This document shows, one piece after another, positions 16,836-26,797 of a stretch of 39,813 nucleotides of DNA (position 1 is the first letter of the stretch; the number at the start of each line of letters is the position of its first letter). Position numbers and translations under genes: made by a program. The stretch covers positions 1 to 39,813 of IMG/VR virus record IMGVR_UViG_3300007640_000076; one strand, 5' to 3'. A model generated the notes under the pieces. It made no database searches and was not told where the DNA came from. It saw only the letters and a list, made by a program, of their open reading frames with translations. The DNA comes from a virus.

Positions 16836-19800
16836 ATGCCACTGAATAAGTTACAAAACTTCATTAAGAACACTGATGGCCGTATTTTATATGTAAATCC
16901 AAATGATTTGGATTCTAGCGATTCAATTACAAATACAGGTAATTCTCTTGCTCAACCGTTTAAGACAATTCAAAGAGCATTATTAGAATCAGCAAGATTT
17001 TCATATATCAGTGGTAGTGGAAACGATCTAGTAGAAAAAACTACAATTCTAGTATTTCCTGCAGAACACGTTATAGATAATAGACCTGGATATGCAATAT
17101 ATGACAACAATGGAATTGCATATTCTGTTCCACCATCGGGAGGAGTAGGTTCTCCCGCACTTTCTACACTTTCTTTGGAATTAGATAGTGTATTTGATCT
17201 ATCTCAAGAAGATAATATACTCTACAAATTCAATAGTATCAATGGTGGAGTAATAATTCCAAGAGGAACTTCTATTGTTGGTTTAGATCTAAGAAAGACA
17301 AAGATAAGACCAAAGTATGTTCCAAACCCAACAGATCCATTCGCACAAAAATCATCAATATTCAGGGTAACTGGTGCTTGTTACTTCTGGCAATTCTCAT
17401 TCTTTGATGGTGATGATAGCGATTTAGTATATACTCATCCAACATTCTTTAGTTCTGCATACAAATCAACTCCAAGATTTTCACACCACAAACTATCATG
17501 CTTTGAATATGCAGATGGTGTAAACATTGATTCCAGGTATAATCTCACTGATCTGGATATGTATTATAGCAAATTATCGAATGCTTTTAATACATTTAGA
17601 GAAATTCCTTCATCAGAGAAGTTTCCAAATAGTCTAACTAGTTTTGCAAAGAGAGATCCAGAATGGCAAATTGTTGGTGCATTTGCAACAGATCCAGTAG
17701 CAATTGAGAGTATTTTCTCTGGAAATGGTATAACTGCATCCAATCTAATTACTGTAAGAACTTCAATTGCACATGATTTAAATGTAGGAACTCCAATTAA
17801 GATTAGAGGTGTTGGTGTTCAGAATTATAATGTTTCAACAAGTGTTCAAAGTGTAATTGATGACTTTACATTTACATATTTACTACCATCATATCCAATC
17901 AATTTAAATGCAAGTCCAAGTTCTTCTGGATCTACAGTAACAGTAGAAACTGATACTGTATCTGGAGCATCTCCATATATTTTCAACTGCTCATTGAGAT
18001 CAGTTTGGGGTATGAATGGAATGCACGCAGATGGTAGCAAAGCATCTGGTTTCCGTTCAATGGTTGTGGCACAGTTTACCGCTGTTTCACTTCAAAAAGA
18101 TGATAGAGCATTTGTAAAGTATGATCCAGTTTCTAGATCATATGAAGGTGTAAACTTTACAACTGTTTATGGCGCATCATTGCCATTAGAAGCATCACAA
18201 ACTGATACTGGAAAAATATATCACTTAGATCAATCTGCAATTTATAGAAATGGTTGGGAAACCAGTCATATTAAAGTTTCAAATGATGCATTTATACAAA
18301 TAGTATCTGTTTTTGCTATTGGATTTAATAAGCATTTTGATATTCAATCTGGTGGCGATGCTTCAATAACAAACTCCAATTCAAACTTCGGTCAAATTTC
18401 ATTAAGTTCAGAAGGATTTAAATCTGAAGCATTTGATAAAGATGATAAAGGTTTCATCACTTCAGTAATTCCACCAAGAGAAGTTGATGTCAATGTAGAA
18501 GAAGATATTGAATGGTTATCAATTGATGTAACAAAGACTGTAAGTGTTGCCGATCCAACTAGATTATATCTGTATGGATTTACTCTGGTTGATGATGTTC
18601 CTTCACATATCTCTCAAGGATATAGGATTGGAGCAAGAAATGATGATAAACTATATGTAAAACTCAATGGTTCTGAACTTAATGCAAGTATTTACATGGA
18701 TGATGGATCTTCATCATCTAAAGTTTATACTGTAGGAAATGTAAACAGTGCTTCTGTTTTGAGTATTGGTGCTCACAATCTTTCTACTGGAGAAAAAATA
18801 ATTATAAACAGCAGTATTGGAGATTTGCCTGAAAATGTAACTCCACATATTGTTTATTATGCAATTAGAATAAATGCCAACAAAATTAAATTGGCAACTT
18901 CATTCACCAATGCTTTGAATGAGGAAAGTCTTGATATTTCTGGTGGCAGTTCATTAGTTGTTTATAGTAGAGTATCAGACAGAATTTCTGGTGAACTTGG
19001 GTCTCCAATTCAATATGATGCTGCCAATGAAAATTGGTATATTAATGTAGATTCCTCAAATACAATATATCCATACTTAGTAGCAAATCAATCGACTTTA
19101 GATATCTTTACAGATTTAGCATATGTAAAGAGAGTAGTTGATGATAGAAGTTTGGATGAAAAGTTATACAAATTAAGAGTTGTAATACCAAAAGAGTTAT
19201 CAGGAGCAAAAGATCCTGAAGAAGGATTTATATTGCAAGAATCTGGATCTACCGGTGCTAGAAGTGGAGATTTCACATTAACAACTATTGATAGCACTGA
19301 TTATGAATATAAGAGAAATCAAAAATTCATAAGAAGAACTAGTTTTGATTCTGCCGAAACAATTACTGTAGAAACCTGCACCAAAAATAATCTAAATGTT
19401 GGTGATATTGTAGTTATCAGAAATATTACTGATTCGATTAATGTTGATGGTGATTTTAATATTGGATATAATGGAAAATTCTTTGTGACATCATCATCAG
19501 ATTATGAGTTTGAATATAAAACTACAGATATCTTTGGAAATGTTCATGTTGTAGGATTAGAAAGCACCAATGACATAAATTTAAGATCAACTCCATCTGA
19601 AATTGGTCTTCTTCCAAGATATGAGAGAAGTGATTTGCAATCAAATCTTTACATCTATAGAAATGAAGTTATCTCAAACTACATCGAAGGATCACAAGAT
19701 GGAATATACCACTTATATCTTTTAAATGCTAGCAATACAATAACAGAAGAATTTACAGGTCTAAAATATTCTCAAAACACAACTGATCTGTATCCACAAC

Positions 19801-22547
19801 TTGATAGAGATAATTTTGACTCTAATCCACCTGCATCAACCACATTTGCACTAAGATCTCCAATTGGAGATGTAGTTACAAATGATCTTAAGAGAAGCAC
19901 AACAAGAGAAAGTATTGATAAATTTACTAAATCATTTGGATTAGGAAAAGAAATTATTAGTGTAACTGATTCTGGATCCTCTGCAGATATAAAATTTGAT
20001 AGACAGCATGAATTTGCAGGTGTTGTTGAGGGTGCTATTGGTTCATCATCTGGATTTACGCCAGGAACATATTATGATGTAAAATTATATTCAAATTCTG
20101 GACTTACTGTTTGGAATGGTGCTACGGCAAATGTTACTGTTGCTGCTGGTGGCAATATTTCCTCCGTAAATATAGTTTCTTCCGGATCAGATTATTCAGT
20201 ATCGGATGTTCTTTATTTTGATACCTCTGTAATTGGATCTGGAAATAACGGAACTTACACTATAACCTCAAACGGTTTATCTAGATTTATTGGTGACGTT
20301 GTTCAAATAACAGGAGATGGAAATCAAGAAGATGGTTATTATAGAATAACATCTCTTGTTAGCAGTCAAAAAGTTTCCATTGCAAAAACTGCTGGTGATC
20401 CAACACCAGTTGTTGGTCAATATGCTCTTGTTGTTGGACCATCTTCTCAAATTTCTTCAAAGTCATATTCTAATAATCTTATTACGATTACCACATCTAC
20501 TCCACATGGATTAGTTTCTGGAAATAAAATTAGATTGACTGATTCATCTTCAAATAATCTTGGAGATTACTTAGTTAAAGATAGACTTAGTGTAACTCAA
20601 TTTACAGTAGTATCACAAGATCTATCACTGGTTAATGGATATGTATTGAAGCACGGTTACTCATCAAACCAAGGAATATCTGATATTAGAGAGGAAAATA
20701 TTGCAGCAAGACACTTTACACTATATGGAAATGATGCATTAAGATTATCTTCTGCAATTAACGACTCAGTAACTTCAAATATACTTTCAATATCCGAACT
20801 TACAACTGGTGGTGGAGTAAACAATAGATTCCCAATTGGAACATATATCCAAATTAGGGATGAAATTATGAGAGTTGTTTCATCTGCAAACACCACTCAA
20901 TTGACTGTAATTCGTGGATCTTTAGGGACAAGAAAACAATCACATCCTGCAGATTCATTGATTAAAAAGATAAAACCAATTGCAGTAGAATTCCGTAGAC
21001 CTTCTATTCTTCGTGCTTCTGGACATACATTTGAATATCTTGGTTATGGTCCAGGAAATTATTCAACTTCACTTCCACAAGTTCAATTTAAGTCACTTTC
21101 TGAAAGAGAAAGTTTCTTAGTTCAGTCTCAAGAAAGATCTGGTGGAATTGTAGTATATACTGGAATGAATAATCAAGGTGATTTCTTCAATGGAAACACT
21201 AAGACATCATCTTCATCTGGTCAAATTACATCATATGATATTCCAAAACCAACTATTACTGGTGATAGTCCATCCAAATCAAGTGCTCTATTTGATGAAC
21301 TTACAGTAAAAGAAAGGTTAGTTGTTGAAGGTGGAGAGTCTGGAACGGTTCTATCTCAATTTGATGGTCCAGTAACATTCAACAAACAAACTAGATTCAA
21401 AGATACTTCTATTTTCAGTAAAAATGTCAGAATCAAAGATACAAGTTCAAATGCACTAGATGTCTTTGGTAGTGGTATTATTGGAGGTGAATTATCTGTT
21501 GGTAGTAATTTGAATATTGGTGGAGATTTAACCATTAATGATGATAAAGGTATTTTTATTGGAAATGACAGTGATCTAAAGATATATCATAATGGATCCA
21601 ATTCCATAATTGAAGATTCTGGTTCTGGGGATCTTAGAATACTTTCTAATGGTCCAAATGGAATTTTGATTGGAAAAGGTCCTCTTGCATCATATGAACC
21701 AATCTTAAAAGCAATTCCAGATGCTGGCATTGAAGTATATCATAATAATTCTAAGAAACTTGAGACTACAACCACTGGAGTAGACATATATGGAAACTTA
21801 GACTTAACTAAGTCAAGTCAAAGTGAAGGTAGAATAAGTGCAAACTATCTTGTAGCACCAAACATCAATCCAATTGGTGGAATATTATTGTGGCCTGGTT
21901 CATTATCAAACTTCCCAGATAACTGGAGAGTATGTAATGGAGCATTATTAGAAATTGCAGATTATACTGATTGTTATAACATTCTAACCAATAATGGGAC
22001 CACTTTCCCATATGGTGCAAATGTTGGAACAAGATTTAGACTACCCAACATGACAAATAGATTTGTTGTTGGAACTGGAAGCAATTATACAATTGGTCAA
22101 ACTGGAGGAAGTGCAGATGCAGTTCTTGTTCAGCACAGTCATAATGGAAATACTTCGGCAGAAAGTGAAAAACATACTCACCAAGGAGTTAGTGGATTCA
22201 ACAATGTTGACCACATTCACCAAGGAACTACAGATGATGATACTCCAGATCATACTCATGATATACCATACACTGCAAATAGTTATTATTATTGGTGGTA
22301 TTATAGATTTGGAAATCTAAACAATACTTCAGGACCAAATTCATTTGGAACTGGTGGTGCTTCAAATAAACACCAACACCCATTCACTACTGGTCCAAAC
22401 ACAACTAAACACCAGCATCCATTCATTACACAAGAAAATAGCACAAGTCATTCTCACAGTTATGTCACTTCTCAAGAAGGGCAAAATGGAACTGGTAAGA
22501 ATTTACCTCCATACATGGGAATGATCTACTTAATTAGAATTTCATAA
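16836..22547 (+). CDS. Giant tail fibre with N-terminal beta-helix, collar domain and His-rich tip
   Basis: 1903 aa. Residues about 15-60 (GRILYVNPNDLDSSDSI, then GNSLAQPFKTIQRALLES) mark the start of a right-handed beta-helix of the pectate-lyase kind, a widespread first domain of cyanophage virion proteins. A long beta-rich middle follows with modules such as TPHGLVSGNKIRLTD. Residues about 1685-1765 form a tail collar domain (GGILLWPGSLSNFPDNWRVC, FRLPNMTNRFVVGTG). The last 120 residues are a tip packed with HxH pairs (HQHPF twice, HSHSY, HTH, HIH) ending in NLPPYMGMIYLIRIS. It is probably a second receptor-binding fibre. No fresh assembly chaperone follows it. Confidence 0.8.
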   Translation: MPLNKLQNFIKNTDGRILYVNPNDLDSSDSITNTGNSLAQPFKTIQRALLESARFSYISGSGNDLVEKTTILVFPAEHVIDNRPGYAIYDNNGIAYSVPPSGGVGSPALSTLSLELDSVFDLSQEDNILYKFNSINGGVIIPRGTSIVGLDLRKTKIRPKYVPNPTDPFAQKSSIFRVTGACYFWQFSFFDGDDSDLVYTHPTFFSSAYKSTPRFSHHKLSCFEYADGVNIDSRYNLTDLDMYYSKLSNAFNTFREIPSSEKFPNSLTSFAKRDPEWQIVGAFATDPVAIESIFSGNGITASNLITVRTSIAHDLNVGTPIKIRGVGVQNYNVSTSVQSVIDDFTFTYLLPSYPINLNASPSSSGSTVTVETDTVSGASPYIFNCSLRSVWGMNGMHADGSKASGFRSMVVAQFTAVSLQKDDRAFVKYDPVSRSYEGVNFTTVYGASLPLEASQTDTGKIYHLDQSAIYRNGWETSHIKVSNDAFIQIVSVFAIGFNKHFDIQSGGDASITNSNSNFGQISLSSEGFKSEAFDKDDKGFITSVIPPREVDVNVEEDIEWLSIDVTKTVSVADPTRLYLYGFTLVDDVPSHISQGYRIGARNDDKLYVKLNGSELNASIYMDDGSSSSKVYTVGNVNSASVLSIGAHNLSTGEKIIINSSIGDLPENVTPHIVYYAIRINANKIKLATSFTNALNEESLDISGGSSLVVYSRVSDRISGELGSPIQYDAANENWYINVDSSNTIYPYLVANQSTLDIFTDLAYVKRVVDDRSLDEKLYKLRVVIPKELSGAKDPEEGFILQESGSTGARSGDFTLTTIDSTDYEYKRNQKFIRRTSFDSAETITVETCTKNNLNVGDIVVIRNITDSINVDGDFNIGYNGKFFVTSSSDYEFEYKTTDIFGNVHVVGLESTNDINLRSTPSEIGLLPRYERSDLQSNLYIYRNEVISNYIEGSQDGIYHLYLLNASNTITEEFTGLKYSQNTTDLYPQLDRDNFDSNPPASTTFALRSPIGDVVTNDLKRSTTRESIDKFTKSFGLGKEIISVTDSGSSADIKFDRQHEFAGVVEGAIGSSSGFTPGTYYDVKLYSNSGLTVWNGATANVTVAAGGNISSVNIVSSGSDYSVSDVLYFDTSVIGSGNNGTYTITSNGLSRFIGDVVQITGDGNQEDGYYRITSLVSSQKVSIAKTAGDPTPVVGQYALVVGPSSQISSKSYSNNLITITTSTPHGLVSGNKIRLTDSSSNNLGDYLVKDRLSVTQFTVVSQDLSLVNGYVLKHGYSSNQGISDIREENIAARHFTLYGNDALRLSSAINDSVTSNILSISELTTGGGVNNRFPIGTYIQIRDEIMRVVSSANTTQLTVIRGSLGTRKQSHPADSLIKKIKPIAVEFRRPSILRASGHTFEYLGYGPGNYSTSLPQVQFKSLSERESFLVQSQERSGGIVVYTGMNNQGDFFNGNTKTSSSSGQITSYDIPKPTITGDSPSKSSALFDELTVKERLVVEGGESGTVLSQFDGPVTFNKQTRFKDTSIFSKNVRIKDTSSNALDVFGSGIIGGELSVGSNLNIGGDLTINDDKGIFIGNDSDLKIYHNGSNSIIEDSGSGDLRILSNGPNGILIGKGPLASYEPILKAIPDAGIEVYHNNSKKLETTTTGVDIYGNLDLTKSSQSEGRISANYLVAPNINPIGGILLWPGSLSNFPDNWRVCNGALLEIADYTDCYNILTNNGTTFPYGANVGTRFRLPNMTNRFVVGTGSNYTIGQTGGSADAVLVQHSHNGNTSAESEKHTHQGVSGFNNVDHIHQGTTDDDTPDHTHDIPYTANSYYYWWYYRFGNLNNTSGPNSFGTGGASNKHQHPFTTGPNTTKHQHPFITQENSTSHSHSYVTSQEGQNGTGKNLPPYMGMIYLIRIS

Positions 22548-22553
22548 TAAATA
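22546..22553 (+). promoter_or_regulatory. Late promoter octamer AATAAATA
   Basis: AATAAATA spans the stop of the 1903-aa gene and lies 17 bp before the ATG at 22571; it matches NATAAATA. A chance match is more likely here than at 4803 because the sequence is AT-rich. Confidence 0.4.
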
Positions 22554-22570
22554 ACTAAAAACCATAAAAA

Positions 22571-24592
22571 ATGGCAAATTTTAACAAATCATTCAATTTT
22601 AGGAATGGTGTTCAGGTAGATAATGATAATTTTGTTATCAATAACAATGGATTGGTTGGAATTGGAACATCAATTCCAACACAATTATTAGATGTTTATG
22701 GAAATGCTCAGGTAAGTGGAGCAACAATAACAAATGAAGTAATATCTGATCAAATTACTACAAGATACATTGATTCTACTGAGGGTGGAACAGTTGTTGG
22801 TGTTCTTACAGCAACTAGATTTGAAGGAAGTGCTCTTGGATTGACTGATATATTTGCAATTGCAGTTGATGGATGGCATGTAACTTCTGGTGGTTCATTT
22901 ATATCAACAACATCTAGTGTTGGAATAGGAACTGATACATCAGACTTTAAATTTGAAGTCAATGGAGATGTTGCAATAGGTTCAACACTGAGGTTGAATG
23001 ATGGACACATCATTATCAATGCTTTTGATGGAATTGAAAATACTAGTGATATTACTGGAGACAGTAAAAGATCTGGAATAGGATTTGATGTTAGATATGC
23101 AAATAATGGAACAAGTGTCCTAGGGGCGTTAATAAACACTACTTTAGATATTGATAACTGTGATCTCAATTTTAATGTAAGAGAGCAATTTAGTCAAGAC
23201 TTCCCAGAAATACCATTACTTGTATTATCTAAAGAACAGAACGTTGGTATAGGAACAAATTTACCATCATCTAAACTATATGTTCAAGGAAATGGATACT
23301 ATACAGGAATAGTTACCGCAAGTTCTTTCAAAGCAACAACTTTTGTAGGAGATTTATCTGGAACTGCATCTGTAGCTAGTGATATTGAACCAACAGCAGA
23401 TGTAAGTGTAAATTCTATCAATAGTCAATATTCAACTTCTGGAGTATCAACAATAACTGATACTCTTATTGTTGATAATCAGTTTGGTTTGGGAACAGAT
23501 ACTCCAAATTCACAACTTCACATTAGAAAGAATGGAGAGTCTTCACTTCAATTAACCAGTGACGGAACAAATCAATCTACTATTACTTTTGGTAGATTGG
23601 AAAATAAGACATCTAATAATGCTCAATTGAGATATGGAAGCACTGATGGTTCATTCCCAGATAGTAATGATACATCTCTAGATATAATCAACTATAGTAA
23701 TGGCGATATTAATTTCTATTTAAATCCAGGTGGTGCAGGTTCTGGATCACTTAAAATCTTCAATCCAGCACTTTCTGAGATATTTACGGTAACAAATAAT
23801 GGATATTTGGGATTAAATGACACTAATCCAAATACATTATTAAGTGTAAATGGAAATGCAGACTTCTTCGGAGTTTCATCATTTAATGAAATAATCACTG
23901 GAGACTCAACTACAAATAATAATTCTATAATTAAGAAGAAATTAGCAGTTTCTGGTGATTCTATTCCAATTGCATATGATTTGCAAGTTGGTAATGATCC
24001 TCAAACTCAAGATGGTGTTGGAATTAGTTCCTTAGGGAACATCAAAGCATCTGGAGGTTTAGAACTTGGTGGAAGTGTTTTCGCAGATGCACTTTCTGTA
24101 AACAATTCTATTTCTGCCACTGAATTAACAGTATTAAATGATGCTGATATTCAAGGAACTTTAACTGCTGCAAACATTGATTGCAATTCTTTTGGATCAA
24201 TTGTAGGAACAGATATTACTTTGATTGGAGGATCAATAACTGCATCAACAGGAACAGCAAACTTCAATCAAGTTAGTGCTAATTCTTATGGAGACATTAC
24301 TGGAACCAGCATAACTCTCTCAACTCCTGGAACTGTTAGCACTGGAGGAACAGTAAATGCTAATTCGTTTGTAACTGCAGGTTATTCACTATATTCTAGT
24401 GGAATTGATAATGGAAATGATAATAATCTTTCATTCTCATATTATGACCAAAGCACTGATGGTGGTCTTACCTTTAACATTGCAACACCAGATCCATCAA
24501 ATGTCTTTTCACAGATTGATTTCATTCTAGATGGAACTGATCTTATCATAAATGTTGCTGGAATTGGTAGTGCAATCATCCCACTATCATAA
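22571..24592 (+). CDS. Tail-fibre-like virion protein, 673 aa
   Basis: It begins FNKSFNFRNGVQVDNDNFVINNNGLVGIGTSIPTQLLDVYG, a frequent opening of cyanophage fibre proteins. At least five VGIGTxxPxxxLDVxG-type motifs follow (near residues 29, 115, 222, 300 and 405), separated by trimeric-stem-like stretches (ATRFEGSALGLTDI, ASSFKATTFVGDLSGTA). The C-terminus is beta-rich without a collar domain or His pairs, so it is probably a stem or connector rather than a tip. It is the last gene of the virion block; a promoter and a terminator follow directly. Confidence 0.65.
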   Translation: MANFNKSFNFRNGVQVDNDNFVINNNGLVGIGTSIPTQLLDVYGNAQVSGATITNEVISDQITTRYIDSTEGGTVVGVLTATRFEGSALGLTDIFAIAVDGWHVTSGGSFISTTSSVGIGTDTSDFKFEVNGDVAIGSTLRLNDGHIIINAFDGIENTSDITGDSKRSGIGFDVRYANNGTSVLGALINTTLDIDNCDLNFNVREQFSQDFPEIPLLVLSKEQNVGIGTNLPSSKLYVQGNGYYTGIVTASSFKATTFVGDLSGTASVASDIEPTADVSVNSINSQYSTSGVSTITDTLIVDNQFGLGTDTPNSQLHIRKNGESSLQLTSDGTNQSTITFGRLENKTSNNAQLRYGSTDGSFPDSNDTSLDIINYSNGDINFYLNPGGAGSGSLKIFNPALSEIFTVTNNGYLGLNDTNPNTLLSVNGNADFFGVSSFNEIITGDSTTNNNSIIKKKLAVSGDSIPIAYDLQVGNDPQTQDGVGISSLGNIKASGGLELGGSVFADALSVNNSISATELTVLNDADIQGTLTAANIDCNSFGSIVGTDITLIGGSITASTGTANFNQVSANSYGDITGTSITLSTPGTVSTGGTVNANSFVTAGYSLYSSGIDNGNDNNLSFSYYDQSTDGGLTFNIATPDPSNVFSQIDFILDGTDLIINVAGIGSAIIPLS

Positions 24593-24595
24593 GAC

Positions 24596-24624
24596 TTGAC
24601 AGATCGTTAAAACCTCTATAGACT
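24596..24624 (+). promoter_or_regulatory. Sigma70-type promoter after the virion block
   Basis: TTGACA (24596-24601), 17 bp, TAGACT (24619-24624). The same -10 variant TAGACT occurs at 37765. Transcription would start near 24631 and meet a terminator after about 75 nt. Confidence 0.65.
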
Positions 24625-24630
24625 AGGTTT

Positions 24631-24706
24631 GTCCCGGTTGAAGAGAAATAATAGCTTTAAGACAGTTTAATAAGTGTCACAGGATACCACACGGTATCCT
24701 TTTTTA
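24631..24706 (+). ncRNA. Candidate short RNA or attenuated leader before the helicase
   Basis: The segment is framed by its own promoter and an intrinsic terminator and holds no ORF of note. It could be a free small RNA of about 75 nt, or a leader whose terminator is read through to express the helicase. GACA/TGTC (24661-24679) may form a weak hairpin before the terminator. Confidence 0.45.
24681..24706 (+). terminator. Rho-independent terminator
   Basis: Perfect 8-bp stem AGGATACC/GGTATCCT with loop ACAC, followed by a run of T. The helicase ATG is only 9 bp beyond it. Confidence 0.85.
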
Positions 24707-24714
24707 TTGCTATA

Positions 24715-25968
24715 ATGTCTTCAGTTGATCCAATTACCACCATGATTCTCCGTGATCATCAGACTGATGCTACCAATAAAATGACTGTCTACCATAAGGG
24801 AATCATTTGCGCTGTGACTGGTGCAGGTAAGACTCTTATTGGTGTTTATGACACTATTCGTGAGTTCAAGAAGGAAGAATCACAAACTGTTGTTGTGGTT
24901 GCTCCTAGGTTGATGCTTGCAAATCAACTTTCTAATGAGTATTTGGAGTTTATTACCAATGCTTCGGTATTTCATTGCCATAGTGGAGAGACTAAGCATA
25001 AGTCTTCAACAAATCCAAAAGTAATCAAGAACTGGTTTGATAAAACAGAAGGTCATAAACTGATCTTTACCACATATCATTCTCTTCATCGTATTATTGA
25101 GTCTGGTATCAAGGTAAATACTGCACACATTGATGAAGCACATAATTCTGTTCAGAAGAATTTCTTTCCTGCTGTTGAGCAACTTTCTAAGTCTTGTGAT
25201 CGTTTCTATTCATACACTGCAACACCAAAGTATTCTTTGAAGGCAAATAAACCAGGAATGAATCGTAGTGATGTTTATGGTCAGATTATTGTGAATGTAT
25301 CTGCACCAGAGATGGTTTCTAAGGGACATATTGTTTCGCCAAAGATTAAGACTCATACCATCAATTCTGTTAGGGACAAGGAGTTCGGTGCAGAACGTGA
25401 TTGTATGACTCTTCTTGATACAATTGTCAATGAAGACAATATGGATAAGGTTCTTGTAGCAGCACCAAATACTAAGGTTTTGATTCGTATGCTTGCAGAG
25501 ACTGATTTCATGAAAGAGATTCAGTCTTTTGGATATGATTTGTTCTGGATTACTGCAAAGTATGGCGCATTTATCAATGGAAATAAAGTAGATCGTGATG
25601 TATTCTTCGATACATTGAAGTCTTATGGCAAAGAAAACGGTAGGAAGTTTGTTGTTCTTCATTACAGTATTCTTTCAGAGGGTATTGATTGTCCTGGATT
25701 GACATCCTGCATCCTCATGAGGAACCTTGACTACATTGCCATGGCACAAACCATTGGTAGGGTAATCCGCCTTCATCCAGACGATTCTAGGCGCCTCTCA
25801 GAAGGTTCCTTGACTCCAGACAAAAGTGAAGAATTTGTAAAACCATATGGTTTCGTCCACGTTCCGGTGTATAATAACACTGGGATCGGGACAGCAAGGA
25901 GGGTTCAGGCAGTGTCTGATACCATCTTTGTCCATGGCGAACCCATCATCTCTACAATCAACAAGTGA
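24715..25968 (+). CDS. Superfamily 2 DNA/RNA helicase (DEAH, UvsW-like)
   Basis: 417 aa with the SF2 motifs in order: ILRDHQTDA (Q-like, near 11), Walker A TGAGKT (35-40), motif Ia APRLMLANQL (63-72), Walker B DEAH (140-143), motif III TATP (168-171), motif V LSEGIDCPGL (320-329) and motif VI QTIGRVIR (345-352). ATP hydrolysis would drive unwinding or branch migration of phage nucleic acids; T4 UvsW has a similar core and processes recombination and origin structures. No nuclease domain is attached. There is no Shine-Dalgarno before 24715, and an ATG at 24742 (MILRDHQ) is an alternative start. The codon use is less AT-rich than the fibre genes. Confidence 0.85.
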   Translation: MSSVDPITTMILRDHQTDATNKMTVYHKGIICAVTGAGKTLIGVYDTIREFKKEESQTVVVVAPRLMLANQLSNEYLEFITNASVFHCHSGETKHKSSTNPKVIKNWFDKTEGHKLIFTTYHSLHRIIESGIKVNTAHIDEAHNSVQKNFFPAVEQLSKSCDRFYSYTATPKYSLKANKPGMNRSDVYGQIIVNVSAPEMVSKGHIVSPKIKTHTINSVRDKEFGAERDCMTLLDTIVNEDNMDKVLVAAPNTKVLIRMLAETDFMKEIQSFGYDLFWITAKYGAFINGNKVDRDVFFDTLKSYGKENGRKFVVLHYSILSEGIDCPGLTSCILMRNLDYIAMAQTIGRVIRLHPDDSRRLSEGSLTPDKSEEFVKPYGFVHVPVYNNTGIGTARRVQAVSDTIFVHGEPIISTINK

Positions 25969-25979
25969 GGATTTGAATC

Positions 25980-26120
25980 ATGAGGCATCGTGTCATGTGC
26001 ATGGTTAGCGGTCAAACCTTTTACGTGGAGTGTTATGCTCGAAATCGTGATGAAGCGATTCGCGTTGCTCTTTCTCAATACCCAAATGCACGGGTAATGT
26101 CCTCTACTATTGTTTATTGA
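25980..26120 (+). CDS. Small hypothetical protein, 46 aa
   Basis: ATG 11 bp after the helicase stop: RHRVMCMVSGQTFYVECYARNRDEAIRVALSQYPNARVMSST. The pattern (short strands, then DEAIRVAL and YPNARV) recalls small phage proteins that adopt a beta-alpha-beta fold. Function unknown. It is probably cotranscribed with the helicase. Confidence 0.6.
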   Translation: MRHRVMCMVSGQTFYVECYARNRDEAIRVALSQYPNARVMSSTIVY

Positions 26121-26121
26121 T

Positions 26122-26340
26122 ATGGATGGTTGGCACGTTCAAAACGAAACTCTTTTGGATCCTATTCCTGGGTATCCTAACGGATACATTACCAAAAATG
26201 GAGAATGGGTTGCATTAAGTATCGGTGGATCAAAAAAGTTCATTATCCTACATAATGGTAAGCAGTGGCATACTGCTAAGAATTATCCATCGGCAGTTTC
26301 TTACATCAAAAAACAACTCAAATCCAAATCTAAAGGATGA
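26122..26340 (+). CDS. Small hypothetical protein, 72 aa
   Basis: Two beta hairpins, GYITKNGEWVALSIGGSKKFIILHNGKQWHTAKNYPSAVSYIKKQ, then a basic tail (KSKSKG). The ATG at 26122 lies one base past the previous stop; a TTG at 26110 is an alternative. The basic tail and strands would allow nucleic-acid binding, but nothing proves it. It overlaps the next gene by 4 bp. Confidence 0.6.
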   Translation: MDGWHVQNETLLDPIPGYPNGYITKNGEWVALSIGGSKKFIILHNGKQWHTAKNYPSAVSYIKKQLKSKSKG

Positions 26341-26546
26341 TTTCCAACATGGACAAAAAACAAAAGAAATCTCTTGCAAGAGCACTTTTCATTGAAAGCG
26401 TGTTAAAACCAGACTCTGAACTTAGGCAATGTGCATACTCTCAAGGATGTTTTCAAGAATTGATGGATTTGAGAAAAGAAGTATTGGAATATCTTTACAA
26501 TATTGATGAGGAAGAAGTCGGATTATATGGGGGAACAGATGAATAG
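26337..26546 (+). CDS. Small hypothetical helical protein, 69 aa
   Basis: It starts inside the previous stop (ATGA); an ATG at 26349 is an alternative. All-helical: KKQKKSLARALFIESVLKPDSELRQ, FQELMDLRKEVLEYLYNIDEEE. No family recognised. Confidence 0.65.
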   Translation: MISNMDKKQKKSLARALFIESVLKPDSELRQCAYSQGCFQELMDLRKEVLEYLYNIDEEEVGLYGGTDE

Positions 26547-26778
26547 CAATTACATTTATTTTTGTTATTTTACTTTTAGTATATTTCTTTACTTAATTGT
26601 TACTGATAATAGTGTAGCATCTTTTGTAACTTACACCAGTAAGATAATTAGTTTCTACTTTAAAAAGCATATTTGGTGGATTTTAAACAATCCAAAGAAT
26701 CCAATTGTCAAATATATTATTTGGAGGAGATCAATTAAAATGGCAGAAGAAATTATGAAAGAATATCAAAATAAATAA
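26539..26778 (+). CDS. Small membrane protein, 79 aa
   Basis: The ATG at 26539 overlaps the previous gene by 8 bp. Residues about 4-32 (YIYFCYFTFSIFLYLIVTDN) form a hydrophobic segment likely to cross the membrane; the C-terminal half is basic and aromatic (FYFKKHIWWILNNPK, IWRRSIKMAEEIMKEY), probably on the cytoplasmic face. Earlier in-frame ATGs exist inside the preceding gene. Function unknown. Confidence 0.55.
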   Translation: MNSNYIYFCYFTFSIFLYLIVTDNSVASFVTYTSKIISFYFKKHIWWILNNPKNPIVKYIIWRRSIKMAEEIMKEYQNK

Positions 26779-26797
26779 ATTTAACAAGAGAAGAATT

